From: Brachionus plicatilis
Lineage: Eukaryota > Rotifera > Eurotatoria > Ploima > Brachionidae
Assembly: GCA_010279815.1 (NCBI GenBank)
Contig: QEOQ01000180.1
Location: forward strand, 357,770-421,769
Reading direction: 5' to 3'
Length of the DNA: 64,000 nt
Both the position numbers and the translations under genes were made by a program. Within the stretch, counting starts at the first letter, position 1, and each line of letters starts with the position of its first letter. Shown here piece by piece: positions 47,131 through 58,300 of the stretch. Below the pieces are notes generated by a model. That model was given only the letters and a program-made list of their open reading frames with translations, had not been told where the DNA came from and ran no database searches.

Positions 47131-48149
47131 TTATATCAATCCTCTTTCTTTCAAGACCTCAGTTACACTGCTCAATACCAGAAGAACATCAGACGAAAGC
47201 GCTGGAACAGCTTTTGGTTTTAATACTGATGGAACTGTGAACTAAAAAAAGTATTTGAAAAAAAAATTTTTAATACTATTATATAAAAATAAATTAATAA
47301 AAATACCGCTTTTTTCATGCTCTCAATAATCGAAACAACATTTTGGTGTACCACATCGGACGGCAGACTTGCATCAATCTCTTTGTGCAAACCTTTTGTT
47401 GCATAGTACTGTGCTAAAGGAGCTGTAAGGGAATGATAATTTTCCAGCCGTTTTTTTAGAGCTTCAACATTATCATCAGAGCGCCTCTCCAAAGGTTCGC
47501 CTAATTTTAAAGTTTATTTAATTGAAAAAACAAAAAAAAATTTTTTTTTCAAATAACCTGTGACATCATCAGTCATTGATACTTTGGGAGGATGAAATTC
47601 TTCATGGTATGTTCTACCGCTTGGTTTGTGCAAAAGACGACCAGTTATTCGTCTAATGAGCAAACTGTCATCGATTTTGAATTCAATGACAGCGTCTAAT
47701 TTTTGATTGCGCTGATCTAATAATTCATCAAGCTTTTTTAAAGGTTATAAAATTCTTTTTAGATGAAAATCAAATGCTACTTTTTCTGCTTGAACTTGAG
47801 TTCTGGGAAATCCGTCTAACAAAAATCCATTTTTGCATTCTGGCTTGTCCAAATTCTCATTGACCAAATTGACGACTATTTCGTCTGAAATCAAGCCACC
47901 AGATGCATACACAGCTTTCATTTGTTTGCCAACATCTGTTCCGGTGGCAATAGCTTCTCTGATCATGTCTCCTGTGGATAGCTGGCAAACATTATATCTG
48001 TTTATCAGTTTATGAGCCTAGACAAAAATGTGACTAATTTTTGTTGCATAATATTAATATTAAAGCTTTACCTGAGTTCCTTTTCCAGCCCCAGGCGGGC
48101 CAAGAAGAATTGCCTTGACTCCACTTGAAATACTTGTTTCCTCAGACAT
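47131..48149 (-). CDS. AK2: Adenylate kinase 2 (mitochondrial intermembrane-space type)
   Basis: Catalyses AMP + ATP to 2 ADP. Exons on the minus strand from GT/AG and frame: 48072-48149, 47781-48017, 47558-47732, 47307-47500 and 47131-47241, giving about 264 aa (human AK2 239). Landmarks: P-loop [10 protein letters not shown] (residues 17-26), [10 protein letters not shown], the AMP-binding [28 protein letters not shown] leading into the LID with [28 protein letters not shown], and the [15 protein letters not shown]-terminal part. The long LID makes it the AK2 type rather than short AK1. The last exon adds an unusual tail of about 36 residues ([13 protein letters not shown], ending KERGLI) beyond the usual end. 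Introns are short (about 48 to 65 bp). The convergent repeat cluster at 48.5-49.7 kb lies upstream of its start. Confidence 0.9.
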
Positions 48150-48505
48150 TTCACGACAGTGTTATAAAATATTGATATATTATTTTAGTAAAAAGCGTCT
48201 AAAGACTTAAAAGCAAAATTTTTTAGCAATATTTCTAAATTAATACATGTTTAGAATGAATTGGTTTAGCGTGCTATGCCAAAATAAACTTGTTTTTGGG
48301 ATAAAGTGTAAAATTTTCTGCAAGCCACTTTTCAATATTTTAGGTTAAAGATATGTCTAATTTTCTAATTAAATTTTCAATATTAAATAACAGGGGTAAA
48401 AACTTATAAAATTTAAATTTTTTGCTGCAAAAAGCTTTCAAAAAAAAAACTTTTTAAAAAAAATTCTGTCACCAGATTAAAGCATTGACACGTTAAATAA
48501 AGCTA
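48150..48505. other. AK2 upstream spacer
   Basis: AT-rich, no gene seen; presumably holds the AK2 promoter. Confidence 0.5.
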
Positions 48506-48509
48506 TTAT

Positions 48510-49115
48510 AGTTTAAGTAAGTTTCGTCAAAAACGCTTACGGCCAAAAAAAATTGAATTTTAGAGGAAAAAGTGAAAAATTAATAAAAATTTGAAAGACA
48601 TTTTTGAAAAAAAACATTACACTTTATTATTTTTTTTTACATCATTTTACGTAAAATAACACAATCAAAAACTTTATGCAATTAAAAATCATTTAAAAAG
48701 TGAAACAATAAATCTTTCGTTAAGAGTTTTTGGAATTTTTGCAGAAATTTCTTTTTCTGATTTTTAATTGCATAAAGTTTTTTGTTATTTTTAAAATCAT
48801 CTTTAGACCAAAAAAATATGGGTACTTTCCTAATATTTACATTACATAAAAAATATGACAGAAAATTACATAGTATTACATTTAATTGTGTAATTTTACT
48901 TAAAATGATGTAAAAAAAAATAATAGTGTAATGTTTTTTTTCAAAAATTGTCTAATAAAATTCAAATTTTTATTAATTTTTCACTTTTTCCTCTAAAATT
49001 CAGATTTTTTGGCCGTAAGCGTTTTTGACGAAACTACTTAAACTAGTGTAATCTTACTGAAAATTACGTAAGATTATGTTATCTTACCCATTATACAGTT
49101 TAATTTTAAACACTG
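48510..49115. mobile_element. MITE pair of inverted arms (arm A truncated, arm B complete)
   Basis: Arm A (48510-48660) begins at GTTTAAGTAAGTTTCGTC, then CGCTTACGGCCAAAAAAA, and lacks the terminal 35 bp. Arm B (48900-49115) is the mirror image and ends in ...TTTAAACACTG followed by TA. Both contain TTTTACGTAA-like motifs. The same arm sequence recurs as arm C at 49475 and, diverged, in the mariner relic at 13.5-13.8 kb. Confidence 0.75.
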
Positions 49116-49126
49116 TAATAAAATGT

Positions 49127-49147
49127 ATCTGTTCCGGTGGCAATAGC
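49127..49147 (-). repeat. 21-bp exact copy of an AK2 exon 2 segment
   Basis: The plus-strand 21-mer ATCTGTTCCGGTGGCAATAG plus a final C is identical to 47934-47954 within AK2 exon 2 (encoding part of EAIATGTD). Weaker similarity (TCTG..CATGTC) continues to the right. It lies 10 bp outside MITE arm B. Confidence 0.7.
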
Positions 49148-49474
49148 ATTTTTCTGCAATTTTGCAGGAAAATGCATGTCATTAAAAAGTATTTAATTCA
49201 ACTGCGCAATTTATTTGCAGAGTTTTTGCAGAGCCTTTTCTAATATTCAGCATGTTTTTTGCATTATTTAGCATTTTGCAGAGAGATTTAATCAAATACC
49301 ATTCAAAAGTTATAAAAAAATTACTTTTTGATCTGATTTTTTTGATCCCAAACTTCAAGATGCCTAAATAAGCTTTAATCCAAAAGAGATAAATTTTTTT
49401 TCAATCTATTACAATAAATAATGAAACGATTCTGAAAGCTAGGTCTGTTTTGTTAATTTTTCTACATTTTATTA

Positions 49475-49695
49475 CAGTGTTTAAAATTAAACTGTATAAT
49501 GGGTAAGATAACATAATCTTACGTAATTTTCAGTAAGATTACACTAGTTTAAGTAAGTTTCGTCAAAAACGCTTACGGCCAAAAAAAACTGAATTTTAGA
49601 GGAAAAAGTGAAAAATTAATAAAAATTTGAATTTTATTAGACAATTTTTGAAAAAAAACATTACACTATTATTTTTTTTTACATCATTTTAAGTA
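49475..49695 (+). mobile_element. Solo MITE arm C, TIR CAGTGTTTAAAATTAAACTG
   Basis: TA-CAGTGTTTAAAATTAAACTG, then GGTAAGATAACATAATCTTACG, then CGTCAAAAACGCTTACGGCC, nearly identical to arm B in inverted orientation. It breaks off after ACATCATTTTAAGTAA, with no matching second arm to the right. Arms B and C thus flank 49116-49474 as inverted repeats. Confidence 0.75.
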
Positions 49696-50230
49696 ATTTT
49701 TCTGAAGCTCAGAATTTTTAGTAGATTCAATATATAAATTTTTAATTTTTTTTATATTTTCATCGTTGCCTTTGATAATGATGCAACATAAAGTAATCCA
49801 TAATATTATTTATTATAGGAACGTTTTAAACGACTTAAACAATCTTTTAAAGAATACCAAACTTGTTAGTTACAGAATTTTCTAATTCTTTTGATTAATC
49901 AATTTTTGGAAAAAGTACATATTTTTTAAACATAACCTAATATGGACTCTAAGAGAATATTTTGGATTCCTCTTAAAAAAATATCTATTCAAAAATACAA
50001 TGATCATATTCAAATATATTAGCTCATAAAAATTTAATTTTTAATTAAAGAATAATTAAAAAATTTTCACATAAATATCTAAATATCTTGACATATTTTT
50101 TTTTCGTATATTTAAAATGGATATAAATTTTGTAAATATATAAGTTAAATAATTAGCAAACAAAATTTTAATTTGTCATGTTTAAATCAAAAATTAAAAA
50201 GTATTTCTAAGTTTCCTAAGAACTAAAATA

Positions 50231-50708
50231 CAGTGTTAATGGTCAAGAATTTGATAAATTACGTAATTTTACATTTATTTTAGAAAACTTAGGTAATCTT
50301 ACATCAATTTTATTTTGAGGACATGTAATTTGATAACAGTAAAATAAAAACTTACTACATTACTTTCTTTTCCTTTCCTCTTCTTTAAGAATTAATTAAT
50401 TTTTATAATTAATAAATATTTATTACAAATTAGATTATTTTTTTGAGATTCTTAACACTGTAACTTTTACTTGGATAAATTATATTTTCAAAAGAAAAGG
50501 TAAGAAATGTTTTTTTTTTTCATGATTAAATTAATTAAAAATTTTGAAAAAAAATTATTTTTTCAATTTTCAATTTTTTTGGCCTAAGCATTTTGGAACG
50601 ATTTTACTGAAACTTTCTTATTTTAATGTAAGTTTACTCAATTTTAAATAAAATTGCATATCCTTACCGATTAAAATAATGTAAAATTACGTAATTTGGC
50701 CAATCCTG
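50231..50708. mobile_element. Related MITE, TIR CAGTGTTAATGG..., with internal CACTG end
   Basis: Starts TA-CAGTGTTAATGGTCAAG, with AAATTACGTAATTTTACAT. The right end carries the mirror ATGTAAAATTACGTAATTTGGCC, then a degenerate CCTG. A TTAACACTG-TA at 50452-50462 mirrors the left end exactly over 9 bp, so the element may be a 230-bp unit plus an extra arm. A GGCCTAAGCATTTTGG box parallels the GGCCGTAAGCGTTTTTG box of arms A-C. Confidence 0.6.
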
Positions 50709-51063
50709 AACCCTTTTAGAAGAACTATAATAATTATTAATATTAATTTTTTGTGAATGTGCATTTAAATCATATTTTGAGGCAATCTTATCAAAAAAAT
50801 GACTCAATCATATATCAAAACAAATACAAGTACTAGACATGATCTTAACCTGAATTTGTTTTATTTTTCGATAGCCTAGAATGAAAAATTTTCATACATT
50901 TTATTTATTACTTTATCTTATTTAAAGTGATAAAAAAATCATACATATCATAGCAATTTTAAGAATCATATGATCATCAGTTTTCGAAAAAAATATGATG
51001 GTTTGTAATAATTTTAAAAAACTTGGCAAAATAAAATTTAAAGAATTAAAACATTTAAATCAA
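50709..51063. other. AT-rich spacer upstream of the Rab gene
   Basis: No gene seen. Confidence 0.5.
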
Positions 51064-52059
51064 AATGGTGATTATTCTAATTAATTGAACTGATCAAAAA
51101 TGAGCAAACGCTTTACCATTTATTTTAAGTATTCTCAAATTTGATTTAAAAAATTAAAAAGTTCATTTTTGGTCTTCAATTTATTGAAAATTTTCATTAA
51201 AATCTTATAAAAGATAACTTCAAATACAAACGATAAAAAGGAGCATTTGTACAAAATTCTAGTAATTGGTGAATTGGGCACCGGCAAAACAAGTTTAATA
51301 AAGCGTTATGTTCACAATCTTTACAGTCCAAATTATAGAGCAACGGTGATTATTTTCAATATTTTTATTATTTTTTTCTAATTTCATCAAAATAGATTGG
51401 AGTGGATTTCGCACTCAAAGTAATAAATTGGGACCAAAACACTCTAGTAAGAGTACAACTATGGGATATTGCAGGTAAGAGAATATTCTATCAAAAAAAT
51501 ACAAATAAATATGAATTTGATTACTAGGCCAGGAAAGATTTTATAACATGACAAGGGTGTACTATAAAGATGCAGTTGGATGCTTTATTGTATTCGATGT
51601 AACTAGAGCTTCTACATTTGAGGCTGTGATTAGATGGAAAAATGACTTAGATTCGAAGGTCAGCTTGCCGGATGGTAGCCCAATTCCATGTGTTTTATTA
51701 GCTAATAAAGTATCAATACAAAAATCAGGTCTTCTTTTAGGTAAATAAACTTCTTTAAGTGCGATTTGACAAAAGAAAATTTGGCAAATAATAACGAGCA
51801 AATGAACGAGTTTTGTAAAGATAAAGGCTTTGTTGGATGGTTTGAGACGTCTGCTAAGGATGATATAAATGTGGAAAAGGCTGCAAAATTTTTAGTCTCA
51901 AAAGTAAAATTTAGTTTTAATTTATTAACTCAATTAATTTGTTGAATATTTAAGATTCTTGAGAAAGAATCTGCTATTCGGCAGGAAGAGGAAAAACAAA
52001 CAACTGACAAATTGACGCTGACTGATAATACCGGACAAACTAAAAAAAAATGTTGTTAA
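51064..52059 (+). CDS. Rab GTPase of the Rab32/Rab38 group
   Basis: Small GTPase for traffic to lysosome-related organelles and mitochondria-associated membranes. Exons from GT/AG and frame: 51214-51345, 51396-51474, 51528-51709, 51760-51903 and 51955-52059. The first of these has no ATG and an in-frame stop upstream; a possible initiating exon is the ATG at 51064-51066 directly before GTGATT, giving about 214 aa, but this is not certain. Landmarks: EHLYKILVIGELGTGKTS (P-loop; T where Rab32 usually has V), the subfamily-typical IGVDFALKVINWD effector region, WDIAGQERF, the Rab32-type NMTRVYYKDAVGCF and STFEAVIRWKNDLDSKV, LLANKCD (NKxD), GWFETSAKD (SAK), and the C-terminal CC for geranylgeranylation. 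Introns are 50-53 bp apart from the possible 5' one. Confidence 0.88.
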
Positions 52060-53281
52060 ATTATCTTTTTAGTTCGAATTTTTTAATGAAGTTCTTACAA
52101 TATTTTCTTAATTTCAATCTACTTTTACACCTGAACGTTATTTAAGGGAAACATATATTTTCAATTAAAACAAAATTTAAATTCTTCTTAGAAAAAATAA
52201 AATACTTAATCCTTCAAAAACATTTTAGATTAAAAGCTTCCAAATGTAATCAAAACTGCTAAAAGAGATCTCTTAAAATGTATTAGGAAAAATATTTTCA
52301 TCATTTTTCTTACATTATTTTTCCTTTAGTAAAGTATCACGAAAATGTGTCAAACTGACAGTATCGGTTTGAAATTTTTGACTTTTGATTTTTAACTTTT
52401 AAATATTTAGAAAATTTAAATCTTTCCGATAGCCTGTTTTTCGCTGACTATTTTGCTATGATTGTCGACTTTTGATAAATACTTTTTGATTTATCTAGTG
52501 AATTAAGTTATATAGAGAAGTTTTCTCCTGGAAAGTTCGAGTCTTCATATAATTCTAAATTGAAGCACATTAAAAAAATATTAATCTTTGAAAACTCTCT
52601 AACTTACAATAATTGAAAAATTTAATTATTAATTTAATAAGATTAAAAATTTAGCTTTAATTTTGGGATTTTTAAAATTTATTTTTGATTTTTTAAAAAA
52701 TTGAAAAATTGAAACAAACTTGTAAAAAAACTTGACTTTTGAAGCGCTGCAAAAAATTAGAAGCACGACTTTGACGCAGGAAGCTAAGAATGTTTTAACA
52801 TAGGCGAGATGATATTCATTACCTATGCCAAAGTCGTTTTTTGAATTATGAGGGTGCCAAATCGAACAAGGGAACACAGTAGGTAATATTTAGTAAATTT
52901 TATTAAATTTTCAATTTTTGCATAGGCATAATAAAATCTAGTGACAAATCGATATTTTCAAAAAATTATATTAACAAAATTTCAGTGTTTTACTTTTTCA
53001 AAAAAAAAAAATTTTTTTTTAATTTGAAATAATATTTCTTTTAAATTAAACAAAGTACTAATCGGTCATTTTTGACATAAGCACTAGCCTACAGATTAAC
53101 TTTGATATTTAAAAAATACACTAAATTACTAATTCAGATTATTTTATTCAAAAACGATTAATATTGTTCAAAAATTTAAAGACACATCATCATAAATAAA
53201 ACTTTTAAACAAATATTTTTAATTAAAATTTTCTGAATAATACAACTAATCAATTTTCCATATTTATTTATGTCTTTGAGT
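52060..53281. other. AT-rich spacer between convergent genes
   Basis: 3' flanks of the Rab and TMEM33 genes. No gene seen. Confidence 0.55.
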
Positions 53282-54308
53282 CTATTGAGGTGCAAGTCTG
53301 TTAACCAAATTAATCATATTGTTAGCCAAATTTTTAACAAATTGTGGACAATTAGCATTATTTGTGTACATATTTATGGCCAAACGGAGCTGGGCAAAAA
53401 TTTCTCGACTATATGGATTTCGTCTCGATTGATATCTCATACAAATGAATCGATAATAAATAAATGGAACCATTAATCCACATTTACCCCTTTTAAATTG
53501 TTAAATTTAAAATTTTTGAATTTGGAAAAAAATATCCTAAACTTACATAAAAATCATAACTATAATTGTAGGAGCTAATAAAATCTCATTGATAGCCACA
53601 AATAACATGATATCTCTTTGTTTGGCTATGACCAAGTCAATGGCTTTTCGGACAAATCCTATCGAACTCATGCCTAAAACACCCAATAATTTTTGTGAAT
53701 AAGTAGAAACATGCATTATAGAAAATGAAGCAATAGGCACCAGCACAACTAATTTAAAAAAAAAAAACAATTTTAAAACTTATCCAAAATTTAAATTAAT
53801 AAATACCAGTTATTGGCGAAGTATTCAAAAAAATTAGTGAATAAAGCAAATAATGAAAGCTGTCTTCGACAATTATTTTGGAAAAGTACTCTCTACTCAA
53901 CTGGAATCGTTCATTCTGTAAACGTTGGTGCAGTTTTAAAGCCGAAATGGCTGCACTTGCCAGTATTGCTTTTTGATAAAGAGTATTCTGGTCATATCTA
54001 ATTTTTTAATTTTATATCAAAAAATGCAAATGTAAAAATTTAATTTACCCAAATAGAGGTACTAAAAATGCGAATATGCATGCAATACTGAACAAACGAG
54101 TCAAATAAAGAACAAACGATATTTTATCATTGCTTATAAAGATCTATGATTGAGAAAAAAAAAATTTTTTTTAACTAAGTTTATTTTTAATAGAAATTAC
54201 CATCAATCTACTAGAATTAGGTTGGTTTGTGCTGTTCGTGTTGGATGATGAGTTCTGTGACGAAGACGGTTCGTTTGAGCTGTTGGTGACGTCTTCAACT
54301 TCGACCAT
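53282..54308 (-). CDS. TMEM33: Transmembrane protein 33 (TMEM33 / Pom33-Krueppel homologue 2 family)
   Basis: ER and nuclear-envelope multi-pass protein that shapes tubular ER and affects nuclear pores. Exons on the minus strand: 54201-54308, 54049-54143, 53807-53997, 53547-53748 and 53282-53489; phases agree and the product is about 267 aa (human 247). Family landmarks: LTRLFSIACIFAFLVPLFG, QKAILASAAISALKLHQRL, SREYF then EDSFHYLLYSLIFLNTSPIT, MHVSTYSQKLL, QRDIMLFVAINEILLAP, and the strongly conserved VPFIYYRF, RYQSRRNPYSREIF, NRLAPQ end. The N-terminal exon is an extra S/N/T-rich hydrophilic tail of about 36 residues with an acidic start. It lies divergently to PDS5 with about 1.1 kb between starts and converges with the Rab gene. 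Confidence 0.9.
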
Positions 54309-55380
54309 TTTATAAAAGTTTATAGTAGATTTTTCTAGAAAACTAAAATTTTAGTCCTAAATAAATAAACTAAATGCTAAATAATATTTGTGAATTTTTT
54401 GGGAAATCCAGCTAAGTAGATTTGAATAAAAAAATTTTATTTTGTTAATTTTTCTTTCCTTTTATCATGTACTAATAAAAAATAGCAAGAATTTACGCTT
54501 AAACTAACCTAACAAATTTTGAGAGTTGATCTTTTTTTAATTTAGATAAAAAAATAAAATCTAGTTTTTAATTTTCTAGAATTTAAAAATTTTTTAATTT
54601 GACTATAAAGCACGTGGATAGACAATAAGATTTAAATATAAAAAAAAACATTTTGCTTGTTGCACTTTTTGTACTTTAACAGAATTTTATTTTATCTGGT
54701 CCTGTTCCTTTTTTCTGTACTTTTTGGTTATTTCAATCATTATATTAATTAGAATTAATATTTAAGCTTTAAATTAATTAAAATCTCTATTTTAATTATA
54801 AAAAAAGACAGAAATTACCAAAAGGAACATGGTCAAATAAAATAAATTCTAATAAAGTACAAAAAGTACAGAAAGGATTTTTACTTTTTTTTATTCTGAC
54901 TGTCTTCACCTCAAAAAGCAACAAAGAAAGATTGACTGAGCTCTTCTTGAATGCCTTATTTATCCTTTCATATTTTTTTTAAAGACTGAAAAATCATGAC
55001 ATAAAATAATATTCATTTTTTTATTTGAATAAATGTTTTTGAAAATTAAAATTAAAAAAAAACATTTTGAATGCGATTGAGATTATTAAACCGGTTTATT
55101 TTTCCTACGTAATTAAGACAAAATTTTGAGCTTATATTGTGAAAAATAATCCAAAGTATTCAAATTATATCTTTAACTTTTTTTCGAACATTTAAGCGCT
55201 TTCTCTACTCTGTTAAATTTTTTTCTACCAAACCAACTTTACTGAAAGAAAATTTTAATTTTAACAAAAGTAACTAATTAATGCAAAATTAATGTAATAA
55301 AATATCATATTCTGTTTCTATGCATATTTCTATTTTTCCAAAATTGAATTGAATTCAACCCAAGTCGACATTACTAAATC
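54309..55380. promoter_or_regulatory. Shared TMEM33/PDS5 upstream region
   Basis: Head-to-head spacer of 1.07 kb that must hold the 5' regions of both genes. No core promoter motif could be assigned. A MITE (54661-54870) sits in the middle. Confidence 0.5.
54661..54870. mobile_element. MITE with about 50-bp TIR (TGYACTTTTTGTACTTT...)
   Basis: TGCACTTTTTGTACTTTAAC, then GTTCCTTTT at the left is mirrored by AAAAGGAAC, then AATAAAGTACAAAAAGTACA at the right, about 85% identical. TTTTTGTAC is itself repeated in each end. Confidence 0.75.
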
Positions 55381-58300
55381 ATGAATGAGATAATCTATCC
55401 TTCCGGTTGTAAGGATATTCAGATAGAGCTTGCAAATGATGAATTGATTCGACGTCTCAAAGTAAGTCTTTCAAAAAAATATAAACTACCTGTTCGCAAG
55501 CCATTTTTTTTTTTAGAAAATTCAACAAACATTCCAAAATTTTGGCAAAGACCCCTCACTTGACAAGTACAAACAACTGGCTATCTTGATTGGCAGCGAT
55601 GTATTCCTCGATCACGAACATGATGATGTAAAACTTCTGATAGCTTGTTGTTTAGCCGACATCATCAGGTTGTACTCACCAGATTTACCTTACCAAGATC
55701 CGGCTAATTTAAAAGTAGTTTTATTTTGTCCCTTAATTATTTTTTTAAAAAATAAATTAATTTAGAAAATATTCATTTTTCTTGCTAATCAACTGAAAGG
55801 CTTAAATGACAAGTCAAAGACTGCTTATAACAGATACCATTATTTACTTGAAGTAAATTTTTTTCTGAAAAAAAAAAAAAAAAAATTAAATCAACTTTTA
55901 GAATCTGCGACAAGATAACAAATTCTTGCTTTGTCTAGACTTAGAAGACTGTCAAGAAATAATAGCCGATGTTTTTGAGGTTGCATTCAAAATAATCAAG
56001 TAGATTCAATTATTAATGTAATTATTTGTATAATTTTTTTATAAATTTTCAAGTGATAAAACCGATGCGAATGTAAGAGTAGAGCTTTTGGAACTTTTGC
56101 TGCCATTGCTAAATGAATCGGACCATCTTTCCAGTCGTGTTTTGGACACACTTTTCGCCAGGATTATTGAACCACAAAAAAGCAACAACAAAGAGGCCTA
56201 CAATCTAGCTTCAAATTTAATCAAAAAAGGCAACGAAAACTTTGAGTTTCTGGTTCAAAATGTAAATAATATAAAAATAAAAATTTAATTCTAAATTTTA
56301 TTTCTCAAGCATTTAAATAATATTCTTCTTACGAGTCGTGGCAACTCAACGCTAAAAACTTATCCACAAATAACATCAAGTTTGAATGCAAGTGCAAGTA
56401 GTGACGAAAGTGTAAATTCTTCGCTGAACACTGACAAGCTAACTACAAGCTTTGTTCATGGTCAAGCCAACCAATTTATATCTGACAAACTCTGCTTGAT
56501 TATTTATGAGCTTTATTCAATAAGATACGCACTGCTGGAACTTTTATTGCCTCAATTGGAATACAAACTGAAAAGCAATGATTTGAAAGAAAGGAGAGAA
56601 TACACAAAATTATTATCCAAGATGTTTAGCGAAAAAGATTCGCTTCTGGCTCAAAAAGTACCAAATCTGTGGGAAGCTTATTTGGAGCGGTTCGCTGACG
56701 CCAATGAAGATATTAGGAAAATATGTGTACAGCATATATGTGACTTTTTAATTCAGCAATCGGCTTCCATTAAATCAATTTCAGGCTCACACTCAGCTTC
56801 GGCACTTGCAGATTCAACATCATTGAGTGCGATTAATCAGCACGGCTCTTCGATTGTGGATCAGATAATCGAAATTATTAAGAATAGATCATTAGATTCT
56901 GAGGAATCGCTTAGATTTGAAGTGGTCCAAGAGATTCTAAAAGCTATTAAACAGGATTCCAATCTGATCACTTTGGATATTTTGAATGTTTTAAAAGAAC
57001 GGACTCTGGATGTGAAAATTAAAGTTAGGAAGTCAGCTCTTCAGGGTCTTGCTGCTTTGTATAAAAAAATTCACTCGAAAATAAATGTAAGTCGAGCCAC
57101 TGTTCAAGTTGTCAGCTGGATACCGAGCAAAATTATGAGAATATATTTTCAAGAATCAATAGAAGACAAGTAGTTTTCTTTATTTCTTTATTTTTTTATT
57201 TTTTAAATAATTCAACCATTTCAGATTGTTGGTAGAAAGATTGCTCAACAGCAGCATTGTTCCATATTCATTAGACGCTAAAGAAAAAATGGCTCAATTG
57301 TACTACGCTTTCACAACTTTCGATGATTATTCAATAATGTAAGCTTTTAAAAATGTCACCTATTTTTGAAGTATTAAATTCACCTTTTTTTAGTTCTTTA
57401 AAAATTAAAAAAAGTTCAATGAAAAATTTTTGATGATACGATTTAATTTTGATCTTGAGATTTTGGCAAATTTTTCTTCTTACTAGAATCATAGTTATTA
57501 TTATTAAATTATAATTACCATAATTTAAAAATTTAATTTATAAATTAATTAAGATGATTAAAATAAATTAAATAATTGAATAATTTAAATAAAAGGATTA
57601 AAATACTTAGCTATGGGATGTCTGAACGAACATCATTATAAAATATAAGAAAAAAATAAGTTAATTATTCTCATATGTCCGAAGATACTCTTATCATGCT
57701 TTGACTTTTTAACAAACTTATGGAAGGAATTCAATATTTGCCAATTCATATATAGTTGACAAAATTTTCTAGATCACTAACTAACATCTCAATGAAAAGG
57801 AGCCGTGAAGTTGGAAGCAAAAAAAAACTTTTTATAAATTTACAAAAAAATCTTAGATTACGAAAATGCAAAAAGATTAGTAAAAAAATGAAAAAATGTG
57901 AAAAAAAGTAGTTGAATCAAATTTTTAATATTTCTTTAATAAAAAATACACATAAAAATTTAATTTTTGAAAAACTGCTCCCAGCTTCACTGTTGCTTTT
58001 GAAAATAATTTTTTTTTGTAACTTGAGTTTAGGCGTTAAGAGCTACCATAAGAGTAAGACTTCTATGGTAGTTTCTTGCATTAGCTAATCATTAATATTA
58101 TATTATTTTATTAAATTATTTATTATTATTAAACTTTTTAATTAAATTTTAATCTGAAAAAATGTCCACCTTAATTTAAAAATTTTAAATCTTTATAAAT
58201 TTTTCAGTCAATAAACTGTCTTTTAGCTAAATTTAAAAGAAAAATAGCACTTCGTTTTGATTCCTGTTAATACTAAGAAAAGATTGACAAATTATTTTCA

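Noticed and set aside
52725..52865. Weak inverted match around ACGACTTTG and CAAAGTCGT downstream of the Rab gene
   Set aside because: Short and imperfect with no arm structure or flanking duplication.
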